Source of the DNA: an uncultured Alistipes sp.
Lineage (GTDB): Bacteria; Bacteroidota; Bacteroidia; Bacteroidales; Rikenellaceae
NCBI GenBank assembly: GCA_934754975.1
Contig: CAKVKI010000163.1
Span: forward strand, 1 to 5,991
Direction: 5' to 3'
DNA: 5,991 nucleotides
Made by a program: the position numbers and the translations under genes. How positions within the stretch are numbered: position 1 is the first letter of the stretch; every line of letters begins with the position of its first letter. The notes under the pieces are model-generated. The model saw nothing but the letters and a program-made list of their open reading frames with translations. It was not told the origin of the DNA and did no database searches. This document shows positions 1 through 5,991 of the stretch, piece by piece.

Positions 1-2165
1 CCCCAGCGGTTGCCCTTGGCGAAGAGCGACGAACCGTCGGCGCGCATGGTGAAGCCCAGGATGTATTTCTCCTTGTAGTTGTAGTTCAGACGTCCGAAAT
101 AGGAGATCTGGCACCAGGGCGTTTGGGTGTCGGTCCATGCGGTAGGCGTGGTGCCCGCCCCCAGCGTCGGGGTCTTGTCGGACTCGGCGCCCTGCACGGT
201 CATCGACATGCCGTTGATCTTGCGCTTGAGGAAGTCGTATCCGGCCATGGCGCTGAGGTTGTGGTCGCCGAAAGATTTGTTGTAATCGACATGCGCCTGA
301 AAACTCAGGCGGTTGGTCTGCGACCAGCCTTCGTAAGTCTGGCGGTTCTGGCTGATGGCGTTGCCGGCCAGATACTGATAGCTGTTTTTATAGGAATTAT
401 GATTGGCGATCTGGGCGAAAGCCGACAGGCCGTCGATAATGTCCCACTTGAGGTTGAAGTTGGCCGTGGAACGGCGGGTCACATAATTGTTGGTATAGTA
501 ACGGTCGAACCAGGCCGCCGAAATAGTCGTGTTGTTGGTTCCCTGTGCGGGTTCTCCGTTATCTAGGTAGTCGCGGTGGGTGGCGGGCATGAACATGCCG
601 CGGCCCAGAATCGTCCAGTAATTGCCGATACCGCTCGAAGGAATCTCGTTGCCGCTGGTCTCCGAGTAGTCGAATGTCGTGCCGGCGGTAAGGCTTTTGG
701 TGATCTTGAAAGAGGTGTTGCCGTGGAACGTAAAGCGGGAGAAATCGGTGTTGATGCCGATTCCGCCGTCTTTCATGTAGCTGGCCGACGCGGCATAGGT
801 CACCTTCTCGCTGCCGCCGTTCACGCCGACGTAATACTGCATCCAGTAGGAGTCGTCGAACCACTGGCTCTGCTGGTCGTTATCCTGGAAAACGATGATC
901 TTCGACGGATCGACCGGATCGACCACCGAACTCCAGCCGCGGGGTACGCTTTCGCCCTCCTGCAGGTAGCGGGTGGTCCAGATCGACGAATCGCCGTTGC
1001 CGATGCCGGCCGAGTTGGCGCCCGTCAGCACCTGCTGCCCGTAGGTATATCCGGGGCAGTCGTTCAGCGCGCGGCGCATGGTGACGACATAGTCGCGGGC
1101 GTCCATCAGGTCGAATTTCGTGGCGGGCGAGGTCCATGCGGCCTGCGCCTCGAACGTAATCTGGGGGCCTTTGGCGCGGCTGCCCTTCTTGGTGGTCACC
1201 AGAATCACGCCGTTGGACGCGCTGGCGCCGTAAATACCCGCCGAAGCGGCGTCCTTCAGAATCTCGATCGACTCGATGTCGTTCGTATTGAGTCCGGTCA
1301 TTTCGCGGCGGACGCCGTCCACGATGATGATCGGCGCATTGGACTGGTTGATCGACGAACCGCCGCGGATCAGGAACACCGGATCGCTGCCCGGCTGGTT
1401 GTTGGCCGTCGAGACGCGTACGCCCGGCACCTTGCCCTTCAGCGCATCGCCGATCGAATTGACCGGGACGCCTTCCAGATCGGCGCCGCTCACCTTCGAG
1501 ACCGCGCTGGTCAGGGTCCGGCGCGACTGGGTGCCGTAACCGATAACCACCACGTCGTCCAGCACGTTGTTGTCCTCGGCGAGCCGGACATCGATCTGCG
1601 TCCGGTTGCCGACCGTTATTTCCTGCGCGAGGTAGCCGAGGAAGTTGTATACCAATACCGAATTGGGACCGGGAACTACGATTTCATAATTGCCGTCCAC
1701 ATCGGACGAGACACCCGTCTGGGTGCCTTTGACCATGACGGTCGCACCGATGACCGCCTCACCGGCGCCGGCTGTTATCCGGCCCCTGACGGTCCGCCTG
1801 CGACCGGAATCCGGCTGGGAGGGGGTATTTTGTTTGGTCAGGATCACCACGCCGTCGATGACCTGCCAGGCGATACCTTTGTTTGCGAACAGCGGACCGA
1901 GAACGGCATCGACGGCGCCGCCGTCCACACGGATTTCCACATTGCCGAGCGGCATGACGCCGACCGACGATTCGTACGAAAAAGCAATTCCGGTTTGCCG
2001 GGTCACAGCATCGACCGCTTCCTTGACGGTTGCATTTCGCAGGGACAGGGTGACATTGTACTGTTGTGCATACAGCTCTTCGGCCGCCGACAACGTAAAC
2101 ACGTTGCACAGCAACAGCATCAACATACAGCATCCCGTCCGAAAAACTGATAAATTTTTCTTCAT
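1..2165 (-). CDS. SusC/RagA-family TonB-dependent outer-membrane receptor with STN signalling domain (3' end outside window)
   Basis: This is an outer-membrane active transporter that imports a bulky nutrient (glycan or peptide) with a SusD-type lipoprotein, powered by TonB/ExbBD. I translated the minus strand from the ATG at 2165; it stays open for 721 codons to the left edge. Family members are about 1000-1150 residues, so roughly a third is missing. Visible in order: a signal peptide (residues 1 to about 28-34, hydrophobic MLMLLLCNVFTLSA); an STN domain (about 36-111, from YNVTLSLRNATVKEAV to VIDGVVILTK); a carboxypeptidase-regulatory-like beta-sandwich (about 126-196, with VIGATVMVKGT and DVDGNYEI); a TonB-box-like segment DDVVVIGYGTQ (203-213); a plug with the SusC/RagA signature APIIIVDGV, DIESIEILKDAASAGIYG (about 277-313) and NGVILVTTKKG; then barrel strands. 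The STN domain implies a signalling receptor that talks to the FecR protein encoded just upstream. Start: the signal peptide begins directly at this ATG, and no Shine-Dalgarno is seen. Family is certain, substrate unknown. Confidence 0.96.
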   Translation of the reverse strand, partial: MKKNLSVFRTGCCMLMLLLCNVFTLSAAEELYAQQYNVTLSLRNATVKEAVDAVTRQTGIAFSYESSVGVMPLGNVEIRVDGGAVDAVLGPLFANKGIAWQVIDGVVILTKQNTPSQPDSGRRRTVRGRITAGAGEAVIGATVMVKGTQTGVSSDVDGNYEIVVPGPNSVLVYNFLGYLAQEITVGNRTQIDVRLAEDNNVLDDVVVIGYGTQSRRTLTSAVSKVSGADLEGVPVNSIGDALKGKVPGVRVSTANNQPGSDPVFLIRGGSSINQSNAPIIIVDGVRREMTGLNTNDIESIEILKDAASAGIYGASASNGVILVTTKKGSRAKGPQITFEAQAAWTSPATKFDLMDARDYVVTMRRALNDCPGYTYGQQVLTGANSAGIGNGDSSIWTTRYLQEGESVPRGWSSVVDPVDPSKIIVFQDNDQQSQWFDDSYWMQYYVGVNGGSEKVTYAASASYMKDGGIGINTDFSRFTFHGNTSFKITKSLTAGTTFDYSETSGNEIPSSGIGNYWTILGRGMFMPATHRDYLDNGEPAQGTNNTTISAAWFDRYYTNNYVTRRSTANFNLKWDIIDGLSAFAQIANHNSYKNSYQYLAGNAISQNRQTYEGWSQTNRLSFQAHVDYNKSFGDHNLSAMAGYDFLKRKINGMSMTVQGAESDKTPTLGAGTTPTAWTDTQTPWCQISYFGRLNYNYKEKYILGFTMRADGSSLFAKGNRW

Positions 2166-2330
2166 GATTAGGACTGTAAAGTTTTAAACTGATTGGGGAA
2201 AGCAGCAGCACCGGGCCCGGATTTGCCAACACGATTCGGATAGATGGAATCAGGAAATTAGTTCATAGGCATCGAAAGTTTAGGTTTTTATTCAGGTATG
2301 GGTTTTAAGTTGATTTTTTTCTCTTCGTTT
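2166..2330 (-). other. Gap/leader between the FecR and susC genes
   Basis: These 165 bp separate the FecR stop codon from the susC start. I see no terminator, no exact housekeeping promoter and no Shine-Dalgarno sequence. A 10-bp palindrome, CCGGGCCCGG, sits at 2211-2220, about 46 bp before the start codon. A promoter for the cognate ECF sigma would be expected in this gap by analogy with sigma/FecR/SusC loci, but its consensus is not known to me, so none is called. Confidence 0.4.
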
Positions 2331-3317
2331 CTATTTCGGGACGGCTGCCGTCGCAGGGCGGCATTTGACGCCCGACATTTTCTCGATAATGTCCAGCACG
2401 TCGTCGAGCGTATTGGATTTCAGGAAATTGAAGTTATACAGGCGAACGTCGTCGAGGGGCGTAACGGCCTCTATATCCACGCTGTAAATCTCCTCCACCT
2501 TGCGGATGATCTCGGCGACCCGGACATCGGACATCGAAATCATGCCGTATTTGAGCAGCATCAGATACTCCACATTGACTTCGGAGATGGAGATATCGTG
2601 CGAAGCCGACGAATAATAGATCTTCTGCCCCGGCTGCATGGTAATCATATTGTCGTTGTCGCCGAACTGGAGCTTGACCACGCCGCGTTCGAGTACCACT
2701 TCCGTATCGTCCGTACTTTTATACATTTTGACATTGAACGAGGTGCCGACGACCTTGACGCAAACCGTCCTGGTTTTCACGAAAAACGGATGGTCCTTGT
2801 CGGAAGTCACGTCGAAAAAAGCCTCTCCGTCGAGTGTCACCGTGCGGTCGTGCGGACTGAACGTTTTGCCGTAACTCAGGGTCGATCCCTGCGCCAGCCA
2901 GACCTGAGTCCCGTCCAGCAGCCGGAGGGATTCGGGTTTGCGGCCGGTATTGGTGAACGTATAGTACGATTCCATGGCCGACTTGTGCATATCGTGACCG
3001 ACGAGATAGCCGCCCACCACGAGCGCCACGCCCAGCATGGCGGCGGCGCTCCAGCCCGCCCAGCGCACGATCCGCGCACGCATGGAGCGGTGCGGCGACG
3101 CATCCGCGTCGATCCGTTTGTGCAGCGCCTTGAGCGATTTGAGTATCCGCTGCGGATCGTTCTCGATGGAATTTCGGTCGCGCATGCTCCACAAAGCCCG
3201 GATTTCACAAAACTCGGCTTTGTTGGCTTCGGACTCGGAAATCCAGTTCAGAACGTCCTGTTCTTCGGCCGGAGTCGCATTTCCCTCCAAATACGTATAA
3301 ATAAGTTCGTTTTTCAA
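2331..3317 (-). CDS. FecR-family anti-sigma factor (inner-membrane), TTG start
   Basis: This single-pass inner-membrane regulator holds the cognate ECF sigma factor in the cytoplasm and receives the signal from the receptor's STN domain in the periplasm. The 328 residues match the family's usual length. An N-terminal cytoplasmic sigma-binding region (1 to about 80) begins KNELIYTYLEGNATPAEEQ, typical of Bacteroidota FecR proteins. One transmembrane helix follows (about 84-106, WAGWSAAAMLGVALVVGGYLVG). The FecR domain spans about 118-216, with LLDGTQVWLAQGSTLSYG, LDGEAFFDV, VVGTSFNVKMY and LERGVVKL. The C-terminal DUF4974-like domain (about 255-320) includes FNFLKSNTLDDVLDIIEKMSGV. The only start that keeps the conserved N-terminus is TTG at 3317-3315, or the ATT codons just before it. 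An in-frame TAA lies at 3332-3330, and the next ATG is residue 45, inside the conserved region. It lies 183 bp downstream of the sigma gene and 165 bp upstream of susC, all in one direction. No Shine-Dalgarno is visible. Confidence 0.95.
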   Translation of the reverse strand: MKNELIYTYLEGNATPAEEQDVLNWISESEANKAEFCEIRALWSMRDRNSIENDPQRILKSLKALHKRIDADASPHRSMRARIVRWAGWSAAAMLGVALVVGGYLVGHDMHKSAMESYYTFTNTGRKPESLRLLDGTQVWLAQGSTLSYGKTFSPHDRTVTLDGEAFFDVTSDKDHPFFVKTRTVCVKVVGTSFNVKMYKSTDDTEVVLERGVVKLQFGDNDNMITMQPGQKIYYSSASHDISISEVNVEYLMLLKYGMISMSDVRVAEIIRKVEEIYSVDIEAVTPLDDVRLYNFNFLKSNTLDDVLDIIEKMSGVKCRPATAAVPK

Positions 3318-3463
3318 AATAATATAGGTTTAAGATTAGACTTCGGTTATACACGCGCTCCGGCCTTTGGTCGCCCTGTATAACGGCAGTCAGCATCTTG
3401 CTCTCTACCAATAATACAAAGCTGGGTAATCCACCCCCTAATCCGGATGCGAAAAAAATTTGC
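3318..3463 (-). other. Gap upstream of the FecR gene, no consensus promoter seen
   Basis: After the sigma terminator there are about 145 bp before the FecR start. The stretch has AT-rich patches (TTTGTATTATTGG near 3420-3408, TATATTATTTTG running into the start) but no exact TTTG/TAnnTTTG pair at the proper spacing. The FecR gene therefore needs either terminator readthrough or a promoter of another class, perhaps one read by the ECF sigma itself. Nothing here looks like a gene. Confidence 0.4.
3441..3451. repeat. Copy 2 of the intergenic word ATCCGGATGCG (upstream of the FecR gene)
   Basis: This is identical to the 11 bp at 4103-4113 and in the same orientation. Two bases further out one position also matches, so the pair can be written TWATCCGGATGCG. 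It lies about 124-134 bp upstream of the TTG start of the FecR gene, just past the T-run of the sigma terminator, a plausible position for a promoter-proximal regulatory site of fecR. Confidence 0.35.
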
Positions 3464-3495
3464 AAAAAAAGACCGGGTCCGGCTTCCGCCCGACC
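3464..3495 (-). terminator. Intrinsic terminator after the ECF sigma gene
   Basis: On the minus strand, GGTCGGG (3495-3489) pairs with CCCGGTC (3477-3471), giving seven pairs of which two are G-U. An inner CGG/CCG stem closes an AAG loop, with a two-base GA bulge. Seven T residues follow directly (3470-3464), and a second seven-T run lies at 3458-3452. The hairpin begins about 5 nt after the sigma stop codon, the usual place for a Rho-independent terminator. No folding energy was computed. Confidence 0.7.
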
Positions 3496-3500
3496 GTCCG

Positions 3501-4037
3501 TCAGAGTAATTTGTCACGCAGATTCTTCAGCGCCAGATACATATGGTTCTCGACCGTACTGACGGTCAGCCCCAGCCGTTCGCCGATCTCCTTGTTCGAC
3601 ATATTTTCGAAAAAGCGCATGCGGAAAATCTCCCGGCGCTTGTCGGGCAGCTCGTCGACCGCCCGCCGCAGCTGCTGCCGCATGTCGTTGTCGTAGATTT
3701 TGGCAAGGATCGGATTCTTGTCCGGATCGTAATAATCGAACACCATCTGGTCGATCTGCGAACCGTACCACGAACGGTACTGCGTGTCGCGCTTATGCTT
3801 CCAGATGTAGTTGATCGCCCGGTTGTAGACCGCCTTGAGCAGGTACTTATACAGCGGATCGTCCGTGGAGATCCGGTGACGGTTTTTCCAGACATTGAAA
3901 AACACGTCCTGCACCACGTCCTCGGCCCACTGATCCCGGAGAAACATCCGGGCATACGACAGCATGGCCGGATAATACGCCAGATACAGCTCGTCGAAAG
4001 AGTCTGCATTCATTAATTGTTTGTCTAAATCACTCAT
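3501..4037 (-). CDS. ECF RNA polymerase sigma factor, Bacteroidota expansion family (RpoE-like)
   Basis: This extracytoplasmic-function sigma-70 factor directs RNA polymerase to a small regulon, predicted to include the adjacent susC operon, when FecR permits. It has 178 residues, normal for ECF sigmas. Region 2 spans about 14-80 (FDELYLAYYPAMLSYARMF, then DQWAEDVVQDVFFNVWKNR, the polymerase-binding and -10-recognition part). A linker follows (about 85-115). Region 4 spans about 120-175 (RAVDELPDKRREIFRMRFF, then the helix-turn-helix MSNKEIGERLGLTVSTVENHMYLALKNLRDKL). There is no sigma-1.1 or region 3. The STVENHM recognition-helix wording is typical of the Bacteroides family whose genes sit beside FecR and SusC/SusD genes. 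The ATG at 4037 gives a family-typical short N-terminus; the ATG at residue 9 is a possible alternative. A consensus housekeeping promoter lies about 110 bp upstream, and an intrinsic terminator follows the stop codon directly. Confidence 0.96.
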   Translation of the reverse strand: MSDLDKQLMNADSFDELYLAYYPAMLSYARMFLRDQWAEDVVQDVFFNVWKNRHRISTDDPLYKYLLKAVYNRAINYIWKHKRDTQYRSWYGSQIDQMVFDYYDPDKNPILAKIYDNDMRQQLRRAVDELPDKRREIFRMRFFENMSNKEIGERLGLTVSTVENHMYLALKNLRDKLL

Positions 4038-4102
4038 CGCCAGCTTTTGATTTTCGCGGAAAGATTCTTACCCTCGAAATATTGATCGATTTTATTCGGA
4101 TT

Positions 4103-4113
4103 ATCCGGATGCG
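4103..4113. repeat. Copy 1 of the intergenic word ATCCGGATGCG (upstream of the sigma gene)
   Basis: The 11-bp word contains the perfect 8-bp palindrome ATCCGGAT and overlaps another dyad, CGGAT-T-ATCCG (4097-4107). It lies about 66-76 bp upstream of the sigma start codon, downstream of the predicted -7 box, so it would fall in the transcript leader. A second identical copy occurs upstream of the FecR gene. It could be an operator; the role is unproven. Confidence 0.35.
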
Positions 4114-4144
4114 GAACAGCGGTCGGGGTATTTTTCCACGATCG

Positions 4145-4174
4145 CAAAAATAGGAAATTAAATTTAAAAGCAAA
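4145..4174 (-). promoter_or_regulatory. Predicted Bacteroidota housekeeping (sigma-ABfr-type) promoter of the ECF sigma gene
   Basis: Read on the minus strand, a TTTG -33 element (4174-4171) is followed after 18 bp by TATTTTTG (4152-4145), an exact match to the Bacteroidota -7 consensus TAnnTTTG. The usual spacer is about 19-21 bp, so it is slightly short. The site lies in an AT-rich part of the gap between the kinase stop and the sigma start. It predicts a transcript starting near 4138 with a leader of roughly 100 nt. It suggests the sigma gene is made by the vegetative polymerase rather than only by readthrough from the kinase gene or autoregulation. Confidence 0.6.
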
Positions 4175-4237
4175 CATCCGCTCTATTTTCATCAGATGCC
4201 CGATTGATGCAGGCGAGCGGTGAAAGGACATATGCGC

Positions 4238-5991
4238 CTAACCGGCCTGAGGCGTACCGTTCAAAGACAGTATTACCGAGAAACAACTGCCTTCGCCCAA
4301 TTCGGACGTTACTTCTATACGCCCGGAAAGCCGCTCGATAATCATTTTGCAGATGGAAAGACCGAGTCCGTTGCCCTGTTCGAACTCATCCGTTTTATAG
4401 AACCGGTCGAAAATCATCATAAGCTCCTTTTCGTCGATTCCCTTACCGCTGTCTTTCACATACACGTGAACTTCACGGCGTTCCCGGTCGGCCTTGCATC
4501 CCAAGGCAATATATCCGTCGCGGGTAAATTTTTTCGCATTGTTCAGGAAGTTGGAAACAACCTGCGTAAAACGGGCGCGGTCCAGCAGAACGGGCAGACA
4601 AACCGTATCGTCCAGTTCGAGACGGAACTGCAGCGCCGGCGGGATCAACGGCCGGTAGGTATTGTAAATCTCCCGGACGACCTGCGTCATATCCCACTCC
4701 CGCATTTCGAAATCCAGGTTGTTGGAATCCAGGTGCGATATTTCCAGCATGTCGTCGATGAGTTTCAGCAGCAGGTCGTTGTTCTGATTGACGAGTTCGA
4801 GCATGCCCGCCTTCTCGTCCGGGTCCAGTTCGTCGGCACATTCGCCCGTCAGCACGTTCGTGAAACCGACGATAGCATTGAGGGGCGTACGAATCTGGTG
4901 ACTCATGCTGTTCAGGAAAGATTGTTTCAGTTCGGCTTTTTCGGCCAGCTGTTTGGCCAGAATAAGTTGGTCTTCACGCCTCACCGTCTCCTCGATATTG
5001 TGTATGATACCCGCCAGCATCATTTCTCCCTGCACGTCTTCCAGGCTCCGGCACCGAAGTTCATACCATTGGCAGTCACCCTTTTCACCGAAACAAAACC
5101 GGATGCGCAGGACCTCCACCCCCGGAGATTGCTGCAGCGCGTCATAAAGGGAACCCAACAGATGCAGGTCTTCGGGACAGACGTACTCCAAAAAATCGGT
5201 GCGCCGGAACTGCCGGGTCTCCAGTCCCGTAAGGCGCCGGAAATTCTCGTCGAACTCGATCGTGTCCCCCTGCATATTCCAAAGGGAAATCTGTCCGCCG
5301 TCCGCAGACAGCGCCAATCGTTTATGGGCCTCTTCGAGTATCTGCAGATTCCTGCGCTCCTTCAGCGCACGCCGGCGCATATGCAGCAGGCTTACCGATA
5401 TGAAAATAAAGGCCAGAATAAACAAGACGATCAGGAAATAAAGCTCCTTCCGGTAACGGTCGTAGAACGGGTAATTGATGATACGCACCTCCGACGGCAC
5501 GTTTTCGACGTCATAACCGCCGTAAACCGAGAAACTCCGCCAGTTTATCACATACTCTTTCTCCAAATCCCTTACCCGGGGCATGCCGACCTCCTCTCCG
5601 CGCATCAGCCGGACGGAAAGTCCGACCGCCGCCCGGGCGGAAATCCCATCGGTAGCCATATAGCCGCCTACGATTTTGCTCCCGTCCCCGAAACCTTCGC
5701 GAATACAGCTGAAAGAGGGGATATTCAAGGCATTTACGATCGGCATCGCCATCATGTCGAACTTATCGAGCAGGAATACTTTCTTTTCCTGTTCGTTTTT
5801 CGACCGCTCGACCATGCCCAGCACGGAAGAGCCCTTTATGTAGCGGAAAGGACAAAGGCTCACGGTCAGCTCGTCCTTTTTCCTCCGGTTGCCCGCAAGC
5901 GCAGGCATGAGGTCGTAATACTCGGTCATCTGCCGCATTTCCTCGTATTCGCACTCCGTGGAAAACGCCGATTTATGCCCCAGTATCTGGA
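4238..5991 (-). CDS. Membrane sensor histidine kinase with periplasmic ABC-substrate-binding-like sensor and PAS domain (5' end outside window)
   Basis: This two-component kinase autophosphorylates on histidine and passes the phosphate to a response regulator not seen here. The frame is open to the right edge (17 codons beyond the ATG at 5938, encoding ILGHKSAFSTECEYEE), so that ATG is internal. Numbering from it: residues 1-163 are the C-terminal half of a periplasmic-binding domain of the ABC_sub_bind type fused to kinases, with GGYMATDG (91-98), LMRGEEVGMPRV (111-122), INW (131-133) and IINYPFYDRYRKEL (153-166). A transmembrane helix (about 166-187), a short charged helix, and a PAS domain (about 205-315) follow. 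HisKA has SFLNSMSHQIRTPLNAIVGF with phospho-acceptor His347. HATPase_c has the N box SNFLNNAKKFT (462-472), the G1 box DSGKGID (496-502), the F box IFDRFYK (509-515) and the G2 box GNGLGLS (522-528). It ends right after the ATPase domain, so it has no receiver or AraC output. Oddity: Gln348 replaces the usual Glu/Asp after the histidine. The ligand is unknown; small organic molecules are typical of this fold. Confidence 0.93.
   Translation of the reverse strand, partial: QILGHKSAFSTECEYEEMRQMTEYYDLMPALAGNRRKKDELTVSLCPFRYIKGSSVLGMVERSKNEQEKKVFLLDKFDMMAMPIVNALNIPSFSCIREGFGDGSKIVGGYMATDGISARAAVGLSVRLMRGEEVGMPRVRDLEKEYVINWRSFSVYGGYDVENVPSEVRIINYPFYDRYRKELYFLIVLFILAFIFISVSLLHMRRRALKERRNLQILEEAHKRLALSADGGQISLWNMQGDTIEFDENFRRLTGLETRQFRRTDFLEYVCPEDLHLLGSLYDALQQSPGVEVLRIRFCFGEKGDCQWYELRCRSLEDVQGEMMLAGIIHNIEETVRREDQLILAKQLAEKAELKQSFLNSMSHQIRTPLNAIVGFTNVLTGECADELDPDEKAGMLELVNQNNDLLLKLIDDMLEISHLDSNNLDFEMREWDMTQVVREIYNTYRPLIPPALQFRLELDDTVCLPVLLDRARFTQVVSNFLNNAKKFTRDGYIALGCKADRERREVHVYVKDSGKGIDEKELMMIFDRFYKTDEFEQGNGLGLSICKMIIERLSGRIEVTSELGEGSCFSVILSLNGTPQAG

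Noticed and set aside
576..2150. Plus-strand open frame of 524 codons opposite susC
   Set aside because: It lies wholly antisense to a clearly real SusC reading frame. Its translation is rich in Arg, His, Gly and Asp with no recognisable domain, as expected for the shadow of a GC-rich gene.
2211..2220. Perfect palindrome CCGGGCCCGG upstream of susC
   Set aside because: With no loop and no following T-run it is not a terminator, and a 10-bp GC palindrome in GC-rich DNA is weak evidence for an operator.
2298..3383. Plus-strand open frame of 361 codons opposite the FecR gene
   Set aside because: It is antisense to the FecR frame, shows no family motifs and has shadow-like composition.
3205..3465. 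Minus-strand 86-codon frame overlapping the FecR start
   Set aside because: It runs in a different frame through the conserved FecR N-terminus, begins in the terminator T-run and has no recognisable features.
3543..4016. Plus-strand open frame of 157 codons opposite the sigma gene
   Set aside because: It is antisense to a strongly supported ECF sigma frame, with no motif or start signal of its own.
4034..4231. Minus-strand 65-codon frame ending in an ATGA overlap with the sigma start
   Set aside because: The overlap looks like translational coupling, but the peptide has no family resemblance, the stretch is AT-rich, and the predicted promoter -7 and -33 boxes fall inside it, so translated intergenic DNA is the better reading.
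4188..4237. Possible hairpin (GCCTG/CGGGC) after the kinase stop codon
   Set aside because: It has only five pairs including one G-U, a seven-base loop and no T-run, so it does not support a terminator.
5936..5938. ATG at 5938 as the kinase start
   Set aside because: The frame stays open upstream to the window edge, and the protein from this ATG begins in the middle of the periplasmic binding domain without a signal peptide or first membrane anchor, so the true start lies outside.

Overview
The window looks like a chromosomal piece of a Bacteroidota genome, most plausibly a GC-rich gut lineage such as Alistipes/Rikenellaceae. The phylum call rests on four things: a SusC/RagA-type TonB-dependent receptor, a FecR-type anti-sigma factor paired with a Bacteroides-expansion-type ECF sigma factor, a promoter matching the Bacteroidota consensus (TTTG / TAnnTTTG), and starts without Shine-Dalgarno sequences. 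The genus is a guess from base composition and general protein appearance.

All four genes lie on the minus strand, so transcription runs from right to left. From the right edge: (1) a membrane sensor histidine kinase, missing its N-terminus at the window edge (4238-5991), with a periplasmic ABC-substrate-binding-like sensor, one transmembrane helix, a PAS domain and HisKA/HATPase domains, and no receiver domain; (2) a 200-bp gap with a good Bacteroidota housekeeping promoter; (3) an ECF sigma factor (3501-4037) followed at once by an intrinsic terminator; (4) a 183-bp gap; (5) a FecR-family anti-sigma factor that appears to start with TTG (2331-3317); (6) a 165-bp gap; (7) a SusC/RagA receptor with an N-terminal STN signalling domain, cut by the left edge after 721 codons (1-2165).

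The sigma factor, FecR and STN-SusC form a recognisable trans-envelope signalling cascade. Ligand arrival at the outer-membrane SusC is passed by its periplasmic STN domain to the FecR periplasmic domain, and the inner-membrane FecR then lets the cytoplasmic sigma factor act, usually on the susC/susD operon itself. A susD partner and perhaps degradative enzymes would be expected just beyond the left edge. The ligand cannot be read from this sequence. The kinase may belong to a separate regulatory unit: its partner response regulator is not in the window, and the sigma gene has its own promoter.

The architecture is known. The less ordinary points are an intrinsic terminator between sigma and anti-sigma genes, the TTG start of the anti-sigma gene, a palindromic 11-bp word (ATCCGGATGCG) repeated only in the two gaps upstream of sigma and anti-sigma, and a glutamine in place of the usual acidic residue after the kinase's phospho-accepting histidine. 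I found no mobile element, CRISPR array, tRNA or rRNA, and no gene-free stretch longer than 300 bases.
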